A stretch of 19,155 nt of DNA from JBFKOL01 sp041628815 (GTDB taxonomy: Bacteria; Bacteroidota; Bacteroidia; Chitinophagales; Saprospiraceae): NCBI GenBank assembly GCA_041628815.1, contig JBFKOL010000044.1, positions 1 through 19,155 on the forward strand, read 5' to 3'. Position numbers and translations under genes: made by a program. This document shows positions 1 through 7,567 of this stretch, in pieces. The first letter of the stretch is position 1. Every line of letters begins with the position of its first letter. The notes under the pieces were generated by a model, which was not told the origin of the DNA, did no database searches, and worked only from the letters and a program-made list of their open reading frames with translations.

Positions 1-40
1 ACAAAACAGGTTCATTTGAAATTTAACCGGACAGTAATGT

Positions 41-1489
41 TTAAAAATCAAGGATCCTGGTGATCGATTTGCCTGCAACCGCCTCAATGGTGAACCTTTC
101 TCGTTTTCCCTTGTGGGCACCCAGGGCAGTCACTGTCACCTCATATGTCCCCGGTAGAAGGATGAATTCTTTCGGATTGCTTGACTCGGCCGTGTAGGTC
201 CTTCCTCCGGCAACACCTTGTCCGGCCGAGGGGTCAACAATATTGATGGAAGCATCCACTAAAGAGGCGCCACTTCTCGCACCGATTAGAACTATCCCGG
301 TTTGATAATTGTATTCCGGGGTTACCGTTCGATCTGGTTCAATGCGAATTCCTTCCATACGCTGTACGACAGCAGCGCCTTTAACATTTAGGGCAATAAT
401 CTCAAAATCATATAAACCGGGATTCAGTTCAAAGACTTTGGTGTTTCCATAGGTCCTTCCACTGGCCACCTGAGTGCTTTTGTCTTGGAGATATACCCTT
501 ATTGTGGCATCCCATCCCTCTTCGTTGTTGGAGACGAATATTTCAGCCTTTCCGGCATCAAAGCTGACAGATCTGTGAATGACTCCCTCCGTTGGTATCT
601 TTACTTCGGAGACTCTCTGGGAACTCACATCACTGCCTTCCAAAGGCTTAACTTCCAGGTCGAATGTGCCTGGTGGAAGAAACAACTTCCCTGTATCGGC
701 ATAAGTTCTTACAGAACCGGCATCTTCTTTGGTAAATGAGTTAATCGCCCTGACATAGGCATCCACACCAATATCATTCTTTGACACGAAGACAGTCAAA
801 TTAAATCTGTCTTCATCGATTGTATAGGTGGTCGCTTCCTCTAACACCGATTCCAGATCTTTGGCATCCTGCGCATCGAAGTATTGGCCTTCACCTGCCA
901 GGGCAGCACAACGCAATTCTTCTGTTTCAGACGTCTTCAGACCAAAGCCGACAATGTGCAATTTGAAGTGAATTCCGGCATCTTTTGCTTTTCGTATTAC
1001 TTCGCAAAGCTGTCCACCGCACGATTCTATTCCATCTGTGACAAGGATGATGGTTGCGCCTTGATTGTTTTTTTGTAGTCCATCAATAACTTGACTGGCA
1101 GAATAGGCCAGAGGCGTTCTTCCCAATGGTTGGATACCATTAAGAGCAGAATGGACATCTCTTTTGGACACATTGTCAAAATCCACCATGACTTCCACAT
1201 CCGAACAATCACTTTCTACCCGGTGCCCATATGCGACCAGTCCAATTCTCTGGTTTTCCGGCATACCATCCACCGTGGCAGACAACACCTCCCTGGCAAT
1301 TTCCATTTTAATGCGGCCTTGCATGCGTCCCCACATCGATCCGCTCGCATCGTAGATAAAGACCACTGGTGATGGGACATCGTCAGTTTGAGCGTAACCG
1401 GAAGTTAAAAAAGATCCAATAACGAATAGGAAGAAAGACAACCTGATTTTTGACAGGATGTATGAACAGTTTTGGTCAAAAGTATACAT
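41..1489 (-). CDS. Secreted von Willebrand factor A domain protein with three C-terminal beta repeats
   Basis: The 482-residue protein opens with a hydrophobic signal segment (about residues 15-33, ending near GYAQ), so it is probably exported. A VWA domain follows (about 40-222) with a complete metal-ion-dependent adhesion site: DASGS at 47-51, T125 and D152 in VTDG. This suggests divalent-metal-dependent protein binding. Residues about 229-482 hold three related units of roughly 80-85 residues (about 230-310, 315-395, 398-482). Each has an RTY motif (261-263, 346-348, 430-432) followed by a PG(T/L)(F/Y) turn (273-276, 357-360, 446-449), which looks like a beta-sandwich repeat. The ATG at 1489 has a good AGGAAG ribosome site 4 nt upstream. 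It is divergent from the Kelch gene across 157 bp. The general family is COG2304-like VWA proteins; the ligand is unknown. Confidence 0.88.
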   Translation of the reverse strand: MYTFDQNCSYILSKIRLSFFLFVIGSFLTSGYAQTDDVPSPVVFIYDASGSMWGRMQGRIKMEIAREVLSATVDGMPENQRIGLVAYGHRVESDCSDVEVMVDFDNVSKRDVHSALNGIQPLGRTPLAYSASQVIDGLQKNNQGATIILVTDGIESCGGQLCEVIRKAKDAGIHFKLHIVGFGLKTSETEELRCAALAGEGQYFDAQDAKDLESVLEEATTYTIDEDRFNLTVFVSKNDIGVDAYVRAINSFTKEDAGSVRTYADTGKLFLPPGTFDLEVKPLEGSDVSSQRVSEVKIPTEGVIHRSVSFDAGKAEIFVSNNEEGWDATIRVYLQDKSTQVASGRTYGNTKVFELNPGLYDFEIIALNVKGAAVVQRMEGIRIEPDRTVTPEYNYQTGIVLIGARSGASLVDASINIVDPSAGQGVAGGRTYTAESSNPKEFILLPGTYEVTVTALGAHKGKRERFTIEAVAGKSITRILDF

Positions 1490-1646
1490 GACTTCCTTTT
1501 TCAGTATTGTTAAAGTTAGCAGTAATCATTCACTTCATGTTTATTACTCCTATCTGGAACAATTCCGACTATACAAGACTTAAATCGGGCCCTGACTTTT
1601 CCAAGAGTTTGCTTACTATGCTTTGGAAGGAGGATAACAGCTTTCA
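1490..1646. promoter_or_regulatory. Divergent intergenic region between VWA and Kelch genes
   Basis: This 157-bp stretch separates two genes transcribed away from each other, so it must carry promoters for both. A TA-N3-TTTG string (TATGCTTTG, 1617-1625) resembles the Bacteroidota -7 element TAnnTTTG but has one extra spacer base and no well-spaced TTTG at -33. It also lies right next to the Kelch ribosome site, so I do not assign it. AGGAGG at 1628-1633 is a strong ribosome site for the Kelch gene, about 13 nt before its ATG. Confidence 0.4.
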
Positions 1647-2693
1647 ATGAAGTATATTGGAATTACATCTATGGTCGAAATGTACTTTCAAATGAGACAT
1701 GTCTATATCTTCTTACTTGGCTTCCTCCTTGCTGCACAGGGATGCGTCAACAGCAAACAACCCATTCAAAAGACCGCGGATGGCGCATGGACCTTTGTTG
1801 AAAGTGAAGACGGTTCTAAACCTGAAGCGCGCCATGAGGCTGGATTTGCAGGAATAGGTGACCGATTTTACCTTCTCGGGGGCAGAGGCATTAAGCCGAC
1901 GAGCATTTATGATTTCAACGAACGAAAATGGATACAAGGCGCACCACCTCCCTTGGAACTCCATCATTTTCAACCTGTAGTCCACGATGGACTTATCTAT
2001 GTGGCTGGAGCCATGACGGGTCCTTACCCAGGTGAGACACCAGTTGAAAACATCTACATCTATGATCCTGATTCGGACGCCTGGCACCAAGGCCCTTCCA
2101 TTCCTCAAGCCAGGTTGAGAGGAGGAGCCGGGGCTGTTGTGAAAGAAGGTTCTCTGTATCTCCTATGTGGAATACAGGATGGACACCGCGGCGGTCATGT
2201 CAGCTGGCTTGACGTCTATGATTTTACAACTGGAACATGGACCGTTTTGCCCGATGCTCCCAGGCCCAGGGATCACTTTCAGGCTGCGATTGTGGGTGAC
2301 CACCTCTATGGGATTGCCGGGAGGACAACCATGGCAGCAGATAACCCTTTTAAAAACACCATAGGCGCAGTGGATGTATTCGATATTCGATCGAACAAAT
2401 GGACTACACTTTCAAATATTCTACCCACCGAGAGGGCAGGGAATGCCGCTCTTGCGATAGGCACAGATATTTTAGTCCTTGGTGGAGAATCTTTCAACCA
2501 GGAAATAGCGCATTCCGAGGTGGAAGTTTTGGACACGAGAACCGGATCATGGACGTCATGGCCTGATTTGGTCCGAGGGCGGCATGGTACCGGTGTTTTA
2601 TGGTATCATGGTTCGCTCTATATGGCATCCGGTTGTGGTAACAGAGGAGGAACTCCAGAATTGTCTGACCTGATCAAATTCTCACTCGACTAA
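1647..2693 (+). CDS. Kelch-repeat beta-propeller lipoprotein
   Basis: The 348-residue protein has a hydrophobic N-terminal segment (about 18-32) ending in AAQGC, so C33 is the likely lipidated cysteine. The lipobox is atypical at -3, which is tolerated in Bacteroidota. Residues about 50-348 form Kelch-type units with paired Gly residues followed by Tyr and Trp about ten residues apart, for example LLGGRG...YDFNERKW, YVAGA...YDPDSDAW, GIAGR...FDIRSNKW and VLGGE...LDTRTGSW. Five to six blades can be read, which suits one closed propeller. Kelch propellers bind proteins or glycans and some are sialate mutarotases, but I see nothing that fixes a substrate. The ATG at 1647 lies behind a strong AGGAGG. 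An internal ATG at 1692 (MRHVYIF) would give a more conventional signal peptide but has no ribosome site. The gene ends 18 bp from the convergent serine hydrolase. Confidence 0.87.
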   Translation: MKYIGITSMVEMYFQMRHVYIFLLGFLLAAQGCVNSKQPIQKTADGAWTFVESEDGSKPEARHEAGFAGIGDRFYLLGGRGIKPTSIYDFNERKWIQGAPPPLELHHFQPVVHDGLIYVAGAMTGPYPGETPVENIYIYDPDSDAWHQGPSIPQARLRGGAGAVVKEGSLYLLCGIQDGHRGGHVSWLDVYDFTTGTWTVLPDAPRPRDHFQAAIVGDHLYGIAGRTTMAADNPFKNTIGAVDVFDIRSNKWTTLSNILPTERAGNAALAIGTDILVLGGESFNQEIAHSEVEVLDTRTGSWTSWPDLVRGRHGTGVLWYHGSLYMASGCGNRGGTPELSDLIKFSLD

Positions 2694-2711
2694 CCCGATC
2701 GGGGATTTGGA

Positions 2712-4175
2712 TTATTCGGATTGTTTAATAGCACGTACCAGGACCCCGAGGGCCTCGTTCATCGCATCAAATCCCGTAGCACTGCCTTCACTGTGACCCA
2801 TCCTTACGACTACCAGATCAAGAGATGGAACAATCATGGTGTACTGTCCTCCTGCTCCAGCCATACAATAGGCATCTTCCGGAAGATTCAGTTGTCCGGT
2901 GCGATTCAGCCAAACCAAGCCGCCATACACGGGTTCTTCCCATCCCGGCGCCGGATTTGACACAAAATCCACGAATCCTTCAGGGAGCAATCTATCTCCC
3001 ATCCATATTCCATCGTTCAGATAAAGTAATCCGAGCCTCGCCCAGTTCCTGGCCGTACCATAATCGTATCCTGTCATAATAAAATTTCCAAAAGGATCCG
3101 TTTCGAGTACCTGTCGACGAATCCCGATTTTATCAAACAGTTCTTCTTGTGGCCACGTCCAATAGTTGCGTTCATTGGATTCCACAATGTTGCGCAGTAT
3201 ATATCCCAATGCCAGCGGATCGCAGTTTCTATACCGACCTGTGGTTCCTGGTACATATTCGAGGGGTCTATTAACGGCGAAGTCAAACACGTCGATGGCT
3301 TCCGTGTAGATATACATATGGGCAAGACGTGCGACATGTTCGTCGAGATCGGGGTCCTGGTGAGCCGGGAATCGCAGGCCACTGCTCATTTGCATGAGAT
3401 CCCTTATGGTGATTTCCCCGCGTGGGTCACCGGGAGCAGACCACTCCGCGATAGGAGCGTCAGCGTCCAACTCAAGAAAGCCTTGGTGTATCAAGCGTCC
3501 AATCAAAATGCCAGTCAGACTTTTTCCCATGGACCAGCTTTCCAACTGCATATCCCTATGAACGTCAGGTCCGTATTGTTCGAGAACGATGTCTCCCTGG
3601 TGAACGGCAATAAATGCGGCAGTAAGCGCTCCCGGCGCAAAAGCGTGTGACAACACGGAGTCCAACAGATTTTGATCATAGGTCGCATCAGAATCCTTCG
3701 ATGCATCCCCCATGGGCCAATCCATGGATGATGCTTCGGGCAGCGCAGATGACACCGTTACTGGCTCAAACTGAATTTTCTCGCGACCTTCCAATATGCA
3801 CCCCTGATCCCCAAAGTAAATTGCTTTACGGTGAACCGAATCGCCGATACTTACCATGGCGCTCCTTTCCAAAGAATCCACCGAGTACGAAACATGTGTA
3901 TAGTACTGACTGTCCAAAAGCAGCTTTCCACTATTTCGAAATGCTTCCGCCGGATTCCGCCCTGAAACAAAGCAAGCTGAGCACAGGACTTTTGCATATA
4001 CGCCGAGACTTAGATGAAGAACAGAGCCTTCGGGCTGGGCAGTTTGGTTCCATGGCTGGAAGCTTTCCGATAACGCAATGGGATCTTTTCCATCGACAAT
4101 ATTTTGTTTGCACGACCCGTACAACTGCAGAACGAGGATCAAAAACAAAAATCTACAGGCAATATTTGTGTTCAT
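2712..4175 (-). CDS. Serine hydrolase lipoprotein, class C beta-lactamase fold
   Basis: The 487-residue protein starts with a lipoprotein signal (LQLYGSC, C22 lipidated). The N-terminal part (about 50-140) contains CSACFVSGRNPAEAF (64-78), a signature I associate with the beta-lactamase-related / 6-aminohexanoate-dimer-hydrolase-like family. The catalytic domain covers about 175-487. It has the SxxK nucleophile motif S215-M-G-K218 (within SWSMGKSLTG), a YxN motif at Y315-R-N317, and a C-terminal GAGGQYTMIVPSLDLVVV strand. The third KTG-type motif appears replaced by a GHSEG element. It probably hydrolyses an ester, amide or peptide substrate at the cell envelope. A true beta-lactamase role is unlikely given the length and the N-terminal domain. 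ATG 4175 has an AAGGA ribosome site 9 nt upstream. It lies 59 bp downstream of the intradiol-dioxygenase-like gene on the same strand and could be co-transcribed with it. Confidence 0.9.
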   Translation of the reverse strand: MNTNIACRFLFLILVLQLYGSCKQNIVDGKDPIALSESFQPWNQTAQPEGSVLHLSLGVYAKVLCSACFVSGRNPAEAFRNSGKLLLDSQYYTHVSYSVDSLERSAMVSIGDSVHRKAIYFGDQGCILEGREKIQFEPVTVSSALPEASSMDWPMGDASKDSDATYDQNLLDSVLSHAFAPGALTAAFIAVHQGDIVLEQYGPDVHRDMQLESWSMGKSLTGILIGRLIHQGFLELDADAPIAEWSAPGDPRGEITIRDLMQMSSGLRFPAHQDPDLDEHVARLAHMYIYTEAIDVFDFAVNRPLEYVPGTTGRYRNCDPLALGYILRNIVESNERNYWTWPQEELFDKIGIRRQVLETDPFGNFIMTGYDYGTARNWARLGLLYLNDGIWMGDRLLPEGFVDFVSNPAPGWEEPVYGGLVWLNRTGQLNLPEDAYCMAGAGGQYTMIVPSLDLVVVRMGHSEGSATGFDAMNEALGVLVRAIKQSE

Positions 4176-4234
4176 AATTTATTCCTTATGCCCCAAGGTC
4201 GTAAAAGATAAACTTCAATACTAACCTGGAGGGA

Positions 4235-5053
4235 TTATCTGTCTTGTTCCAAGGCAATTTCGATCTGGTAATGGGGGATGTCATCGGTGTTTACTTTGGT
4301 AGCAATCAATACGTCCTCTCCGGGATCTGTATTGAGTGATTTTAATCCATCGGGGATGATGAATTCACTTGAATAACTCCGATATCCCTCTTTTTCGATG
4401 TTGAAATGGATGTGAGACTTTTCCAGTCGCCCATCATCACCGTAATACCTTCCGGGTCGAATGGTGGTTATTTCGAACTGTCCTTTCTGGTCTGTAACCA
4501 GATAGATGAACAATCGAGGATTCCAAGAGGATTTTTCTTTGAAATAGTCACCTTCGTGGTCTGCATGAACCAACTCCACCATCACCTCATTGAGCGGGAG
4601 CAGTGATGAAGCATCGATGATTTTGCCCAGAACTATAATGGATTGCCCGGGTTCGGAGGAGCAGACCATTGTCCCAATATTTGATGTTGCGTACTTTTTA
4701 ATTAGTTCGCGCATCGGTGGACGATAGGCCGGGTCTTCAATGAGTATTCTCAGTAGTGAATCTGACAATATTGCCGATGGTGATATTTCAGATGTCCTCA
4801 ATCCACTTTCAATTGCTTGCAAGGCTTTGTTAAAATCCTTGTTGAGCAGGAGTGTTGCGAGGTTTTCGTACACACTTTTTCCAGGAATGGATTCAAGGGG
4901 TTTTTGCTCCGACCGTGAAATACATCCAAGTCCCAAGGATGCAACCATTAAGATGATGGCCACGGTCTTAGAACAGTAAAGCCAACGTGGTTTTTTTTCA
5001 GCATACGCATGACTTGTAAACGATAGGAGATTCAACTTTTCTTTTATTATCAA
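4235..5053 (-). CDS. Intradiol-dioxygenase-like lipoprotein (protocatechuate/catechol dioxygenase C-terminal fold)
   Basis: The 272-residue frame has a hydrophobic stretch (about 29-43) ending in LGLGC, making C44 the likely lipid-anchored cysteine. Residues about 58-125 are helical with no recognised domain. Residues about 135-272 match the intradiol ring-cleavage dioxygenase core: VELVHADHEGDY, TDQKGQFEITTIRPGRYY and SHIHF. All four Fe(III) ligands of that family can be placed: Y170, Y203, H214 and H216. This supports a real non-heme iron site rather than a bare transthyretin-like fold. Substrate specificity cannot be read. Catechol pathway genes are absent nearby, so an aromatic-degradation role is not supported by context. 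The annotated start is TTG at 5053 with no convincing ribosome site and an unusually long n-region (about 28 residues), so the true start is uncertain. Confidence 0.8.
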   Translation of the reverse strand: MIIKEKLNLLSFTSHAYAEKKPRWLYCSKTVAIILMVASLGLGCISRSEQKPLESIPGKSVYENLATLLLNKDFNKALQAIESGLRTSEISPSAILSDSLLRILIEDPAYRPPMRELIKKYATSNIGTMVCSSEPGQSIIVLGKIIDASSLLPLNEVMVELVHADHEGDYFKEKSSWNPRLFIYLVTDQKGQFEITTIRPGRYYGDDGRLEKSHIHFNIEKEGYRSYSSEFIIPDGLKSLNTDPGEDVLIATKVNTDDIPHYQIEIALEQDR

Positions 5054-5122
5054 GATACGCCGAGAAAATTTTCATTACCTCCTACGCAGGTAAAAGGTCT
5101 TCAAAAGGGAAAAGAAAGGATG

Positions 5123-5638
5123 TCATTCGACAAGCTCTATCCGGTCAATCAGCAATTTGAAGGTTTCTTCTTTTTTGTTTCCTATCAAAAAACCCACTTC
5201 TGATAGCTTGATTCCTTGGAAATTCTCAATTGGCAATTTCCGGCCTCTGTAATTGGGTGTCATTCGCCGGAAAGGTATCCTGATGATTTGCCATTCGCCA
5301 CTCGTTGGAAAGGTATAGATATAGGTGTGGCGATCCCTCAAGCCCGATTTTACCCTGAGCTGATAGATTTTTCCATCTCCTTTGATGCGCAATAAAAATG
5401 CGTCATAGGCTTCGAGGGAAACCGGGTCTGATCGCCTCCTTACCGATGAAAATCCACCGTTGTTATCTAATGAGACATGTCCAGAAAACTGTGCAACGCC
5501 ATCTTCGAGCAAGGTGAATTGTCCCTTTGAAAATCCACCCATCACACCATCGTTGACTACTTGCCACCGATTGGCTTCACTTGAGTGAGAAAAATCAATC
5601 AATATCATGTTTAATGTAAGTATGAAAAGAGGTATCAT
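5123..5638 (-). CDS. CIA30-domain protein (NADH:ubiquinone oxidoreductase intermediate-associated protein 30 family)
   Basis: The 171-residue protein is almost entirely one CIA30 domain. It begins with the diagnostic RWQVVNDGVMGGFSKGQ (24-40), continues with GFSSVRRR (about 63-70) and TSGEWQIIRIPFRRMTP, and ends with GFLIGNKKEETFKLLIDRIE. CIA30 is a jelly-roll, carbohydrate-binding-like fold. In mitochondria it assists complex I assembly, but bacterial stand-alone copies have no settled function. The first ~18 residues are hydrophobic and could be a weak signal peptide; the alternative ATG at 5608 (MILIDFSHSS) would remove part of it. Neither start has a strong ribosome site. It stands alone, 68 bp downstream of the anti-sigma-like gene. 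Confidence 0.87.
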   Translation of the reverse strand: MIPLFILTLNMILIDFSHSSEANRWQVVNDGVMGGFSKGQFTLLEDGVAQFSGHVSLDNNGGFSSVRRRSDPVSLEAYDAFLLRIKGDGKIYQLRVKSGLRDRHTYIYTFPTSGEWQIIRIPFRRMTPNYRGRKLPIENFQGIKLSEVGFLIGNKKEETFKLLIDRIELVE

Positions 5639-5706
5639 TGATCATTCAGCGAGACACTCGCTCACACAGGTTAACAATTGTTGGGTTAACAGGTTCGCCG
5701 ACTGGC
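5639..5706. promoter_or_regulatory. Short intergenic region with hairpin, palindrome and twin GGTTAACA repeats
   Basis: The 68-bp gap between the anti-sigma-like gene and the CIA30 gene is dense in symmetry. AGCGAG-ACA-CTCGCT (5648-5662) is a perfect 6-bp inverted repeat with a 3-nt loop. AACAATTGTT (5673-5682) is a perfect 10-bp palindrome. GGTTAACA occurs twice, at 5669-5676 and 5684-5691, flanking and overlapping that palindrome. There is no T-run after the hairpin on the minus strand, so a classical intrinsic terminator is not supported. An operator or a 5'-leader structure for CIA30 is possible. Confidence 0.45.
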
Positions 5707-6306
5707 TCATTCATTGGCAAGATCTGACAAAAGCTGCTCCGCCTGGGCCGTCATCCTGTCGTAATGGCGATATCCCCACCTGGCGAATGGAATTAACAGG
5801 ATCAGTACGAGAGGAAGGTACCACCATAGAATTGGATTTCCTTGCAACATATCCTTTCCAGACATTACTTTCATCAAGGCAGGAGGCCCTACGACTGCAA
5901 ACAGCATGCTGCCAATCAATCCCATTCGCTGAACTAGAAGGAAACGTTTTCTAGCTCGTGTAAATTCGATCAGAGAGTCGCGGATATTCCAGTCAGTTTT
6001 TCCTGCTTGTTGCATTCGTCGTACAGCAGAAAGAGTAATCAGGGGTAAACCAAGACAGAATGCAATCGACAAAATTCCAAACAGCTGGAGATACCAGGTA
6101 TCCAACAATCCGAACTTTACGATGAGTAGGACAGCTGCACCCATACAGATAAGCGAGCCTATTGATTCAGGCAATGCGATGCCTTTTAATTTTCTTTGAA
6201 ATCTCTCTTTTTTCATTTCTGTAATCATTTGATCAGTTAATAATTTTTGTTTATCCATTTGGGAGCTCAGTTGGTCCCATTGTTTTTTTATTTCTTCCAA
6301 TTCCAT
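5707..6306 (-). CDS. Small membrane protein, putative anti-sigma factor or sigma-operon partner
   Basis: The 199-residue protein has an acidic, coiled-coil-like cytoplasmic N-terminus (MELEEIKKQWDQLSSQMDKQ) and about four hydrophobic segments (roughly 43-66, 70-92, 125-147, 158-172). Its ATG is 6 nt after the sigma factor stop codon, so the two are almost certainly translationally coupled. Genes with a MELEEIKKQW-type start are common directly after ECF sigma factors in Bacteroidota and are usually labelled anti-sigma or hypothetical membrane proteins. No zinc-binding ZAS motif is visible. The anti-sigma role is inferred from position and topology, not from a recognised catalytic or binding motif. 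Confidence 0.72.
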   Translation of the reverse strand: MELEEIKKQWDQLSSQMDKQKLLTDQMITEMKKERFQRKLKGIALPESIGSLICMGAAVLLIVKFGLLDTWYLQLFGILSIAFCLGLPLITLSAVRRMQQAGKTDWNIRDSLIEFTRARKRFLLVQRMGLIGSMLFAVVGPPALMKVMSGKDMLQGNPILWWYLPLVLILLIPFARWGYRHYDRMTAQAEQLLSDLANE

Positions 6307-6312
6307 GACTAT

Positions 6313-6795
6313 TCATTGAAGCATTGTTTTCAAAGATTTCCGTGCGCGGTTCAATCGCGTCCCAATATTGCTTACCGACCACCCCGTGATCTCTGCCATT
6401 TCCTCGTAGGACTTTCCTTCTAAATACAGAAATATCAAAGTTTTGTCTGAAGGGGTCATCATGCGTAATACTGAATAAAATCTCTCTAATACGGCTGGAT
6501 CCCAATCAGTGCTTTGATGCAACTGATAATCCAGCTGCCATTCTTGCCGCGATAATCGAAGGTTGGTCTTCCTGTCGCGCTGAAAAGTGAATGCAGTATT
6601 CAAAGCTACCCTGTATATCCACGTGCTCAACTTGCTGTCTCCTCTGAATGAAGAAAACGACTTCCACAACTGGTACACGATTTCCTGGTACAAATCCTTG
6701 ACATCCTCTTCCATCGAGGCATAAGCCCGGGAAACTTTGTACAGAATGGCTTCGTTGTTCTTAATTACCTCTATGAATCGTTGTTCCTCGGTCAT
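6313..6795 (-). CDS. ECF-type RNA polymerase sigma factor (sigma-70 family)
   Basis: The 160-residue protein has the two expected domains. Sigma region 2 covers about 8-75, with DVKDLYQEIVYQLWKSFSSF and FRGDSKLSTWIYRVALNTA. Region 4 covers about 105-158, with the helix-turn-helix YLEGKSYEEMAEITGWSVSN and GTRLNRARKSLKTML. Length and the absence of region 3 fit an ECF sigma factor. The ATG at 6795 follows GAAAGTGAATGG. It is the first gene of a two-gene unit with the membrane protein at 5707-6306. Its regulon is unknown. The gpx gene lies just upstream on the same strand, so a redox or envelope-stress role is possible but unproven. Confidence 0.93.
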   Translation of the reverse strand: MTEEQRFIEVIKNNEAILYKVSRAYASMEEDVKDLYQEIVYQLWKSFSSFRGDSKLSTWIYRVALNTAFTFQRDRKTNLRLSRQEWQLDYQLHQSTDWDPAVLERFYSVLRMMTPSDKTLIFLYLEGKSYEEMAEITGWSVSNIGTRLNRARKSLKTMLQ

Positions 6796-6919
6796 CCATT
6801 CACTTTCTATTTAATGAGTATACGAAAGGTGGGTTTTATCACAAAAAGAAAAAATTTTAACACTTTCAAAGGAATTGCGAATAATTCCGCGACGGAAAGA
6901 AGACGAAAACATTCAATCC
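6796..6919. promoter_or_regulatory. Leader of the sigma/anti-sigma unit, with inverted repeat
   Basis: The 124-bp gap between gpx and the sigma gene holds an inverted repeat GGAATT-gcgaat-AATTCC (6871-6888). Read on the minus strand, it is followed after about 15 nt by an AT-rich T-run (TTAAAATTTTTT). It could act as a weak terminator for gpx or as an operator for the sigma gene. A TTTG-N19-TATACTCA arrangement lies between this repeat and the sigma start and resembles a Bacteroidota -33/-7 promoter with a poor -7 match. Confidence 0.35.
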
Positions 6920-7420
6920 CTAGGTGGATTTCTTCAGGAGCGTTACGATGTCCTTTTCAACGCGTTTAGGAGACGTGGTGGGCAAGTACCTCTTATAGGG
7001 TATACCGTCCGGTCCTATCAGGAATTTTGTGAAGTTCCACTTGATGTCACTTCCGAGCCAGGATCCAAGTTGGCGTTTCAGAAACTTGAATATCGGATGG
7101 GCATTTCTACCATTGACCTTTACTTTTTCGGTAAGCTGGAAGGTCACTCCGTAATTTATCGCACAAGCCTGTTCTACAGTCTCGTTGGTTTCGGGCTCTT
7201 GATTGGCAAATTGATTGCATGGAAATCCAAGTACCACCAATCCTTGATCCTTGTAATGCTGGTGAAGTTTTTCGAGACCTTCAAATTGAGGTGCCAAGGC
7301 ACATTGGGTAGCCGTATTGACTATCAACACGGTCTTTCCGCGAAAATCCGACATGGCAATGGATTTGCCAGCAGTTGTTTTAGCGGTAAGCGCATAGAAC
7401 TTTTCAGACAGGTTTTTCAC
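6920..7420 (-). CDS. Glutathione peroxidase family thiol peroxidase
   Basis: The 166-residue protein has the family's usual length and all four active-site residues: peroxidatic C40 (NTATQC), Q74 (in FPCNQFANQEP), W128 and N129 (IKWNFTKFL). It should reduce hydrogen peroxide or organic hydroperoxides in the cytoplasm. Bacterial cysteine-type enzymes often use thioredoxin rather than glutathione. C86 (ACAINYGVTF) is a candidate resolving cysteine. The sequence after the catalytic Cys reads ALAPQ rather than the common G-(L/F)-T-PQ, a small deviation. The start is GTG at 7420 with AAAGAAG about 8 nt upstream. There is no signal peptide. Confidence 0.93.
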   Translation of the reverse strand: MKNLSEKFYALTAKTTAGKSIAMSDFRGKTVLIVNTATQCALAPQFEGLEKLHQHYKDQGLVVLGFPCNQFANQEPETNETVEQACAINYGVTFQLTEKVKVNGRNAHPIFKFLKRQLGSWLGSDIKWNFTKFLIGPDGIPYKRYLPTTSPKRVEKDIVTLLKKST

Positions 7421-7567
7421 AACACTTCTTTAGATTACAACAGCATGTATCCGTTATGGTTGAAAACAGTTCGGTCGCGATGAGGCATGTCTCTTTAAGC
7501 CTTCTCTATTCCGTGAAATATCGCGGAATGTTCGGCGATCGTTGCTTGAATGTCTGTCAATCAAGAT
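7421..7567. other. Intergenic region upstream of gpx, with imperfect inverted repeat
   Basis: The 147-bp gap contains ATTCCG-N10-CGGAAT (7508-7529), a 6-bp inverted repeat without an adjoining T-run. No convincing promoter or terminator is recognised. It presumably holds the gpx promoter. Confidence 0.3.

Noticed and set aside
2690..2712. CCCGATCGGG palindrome between the convergent Kelch and hydrolase genes as a bidirectional terminator
   Set aside because: The stem has too little room for a loop and there is no T-run on either side.
3147..3650. Open frame of 167 codons on the plus strand inside the serine hydrolase gene
   Set aside because: It lies wholly antisense to a gene with clear SxxK and YxN motifs, has no recognisable domain and no ribosome site; a by-product of the opposite strand's codon use.
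6875..7483. Plus-strand open frame of 202 codons over gpx
   Set aside because: The minus-strand frame has a complete glutathione peroxidase active site; the plus frame shows no family features.
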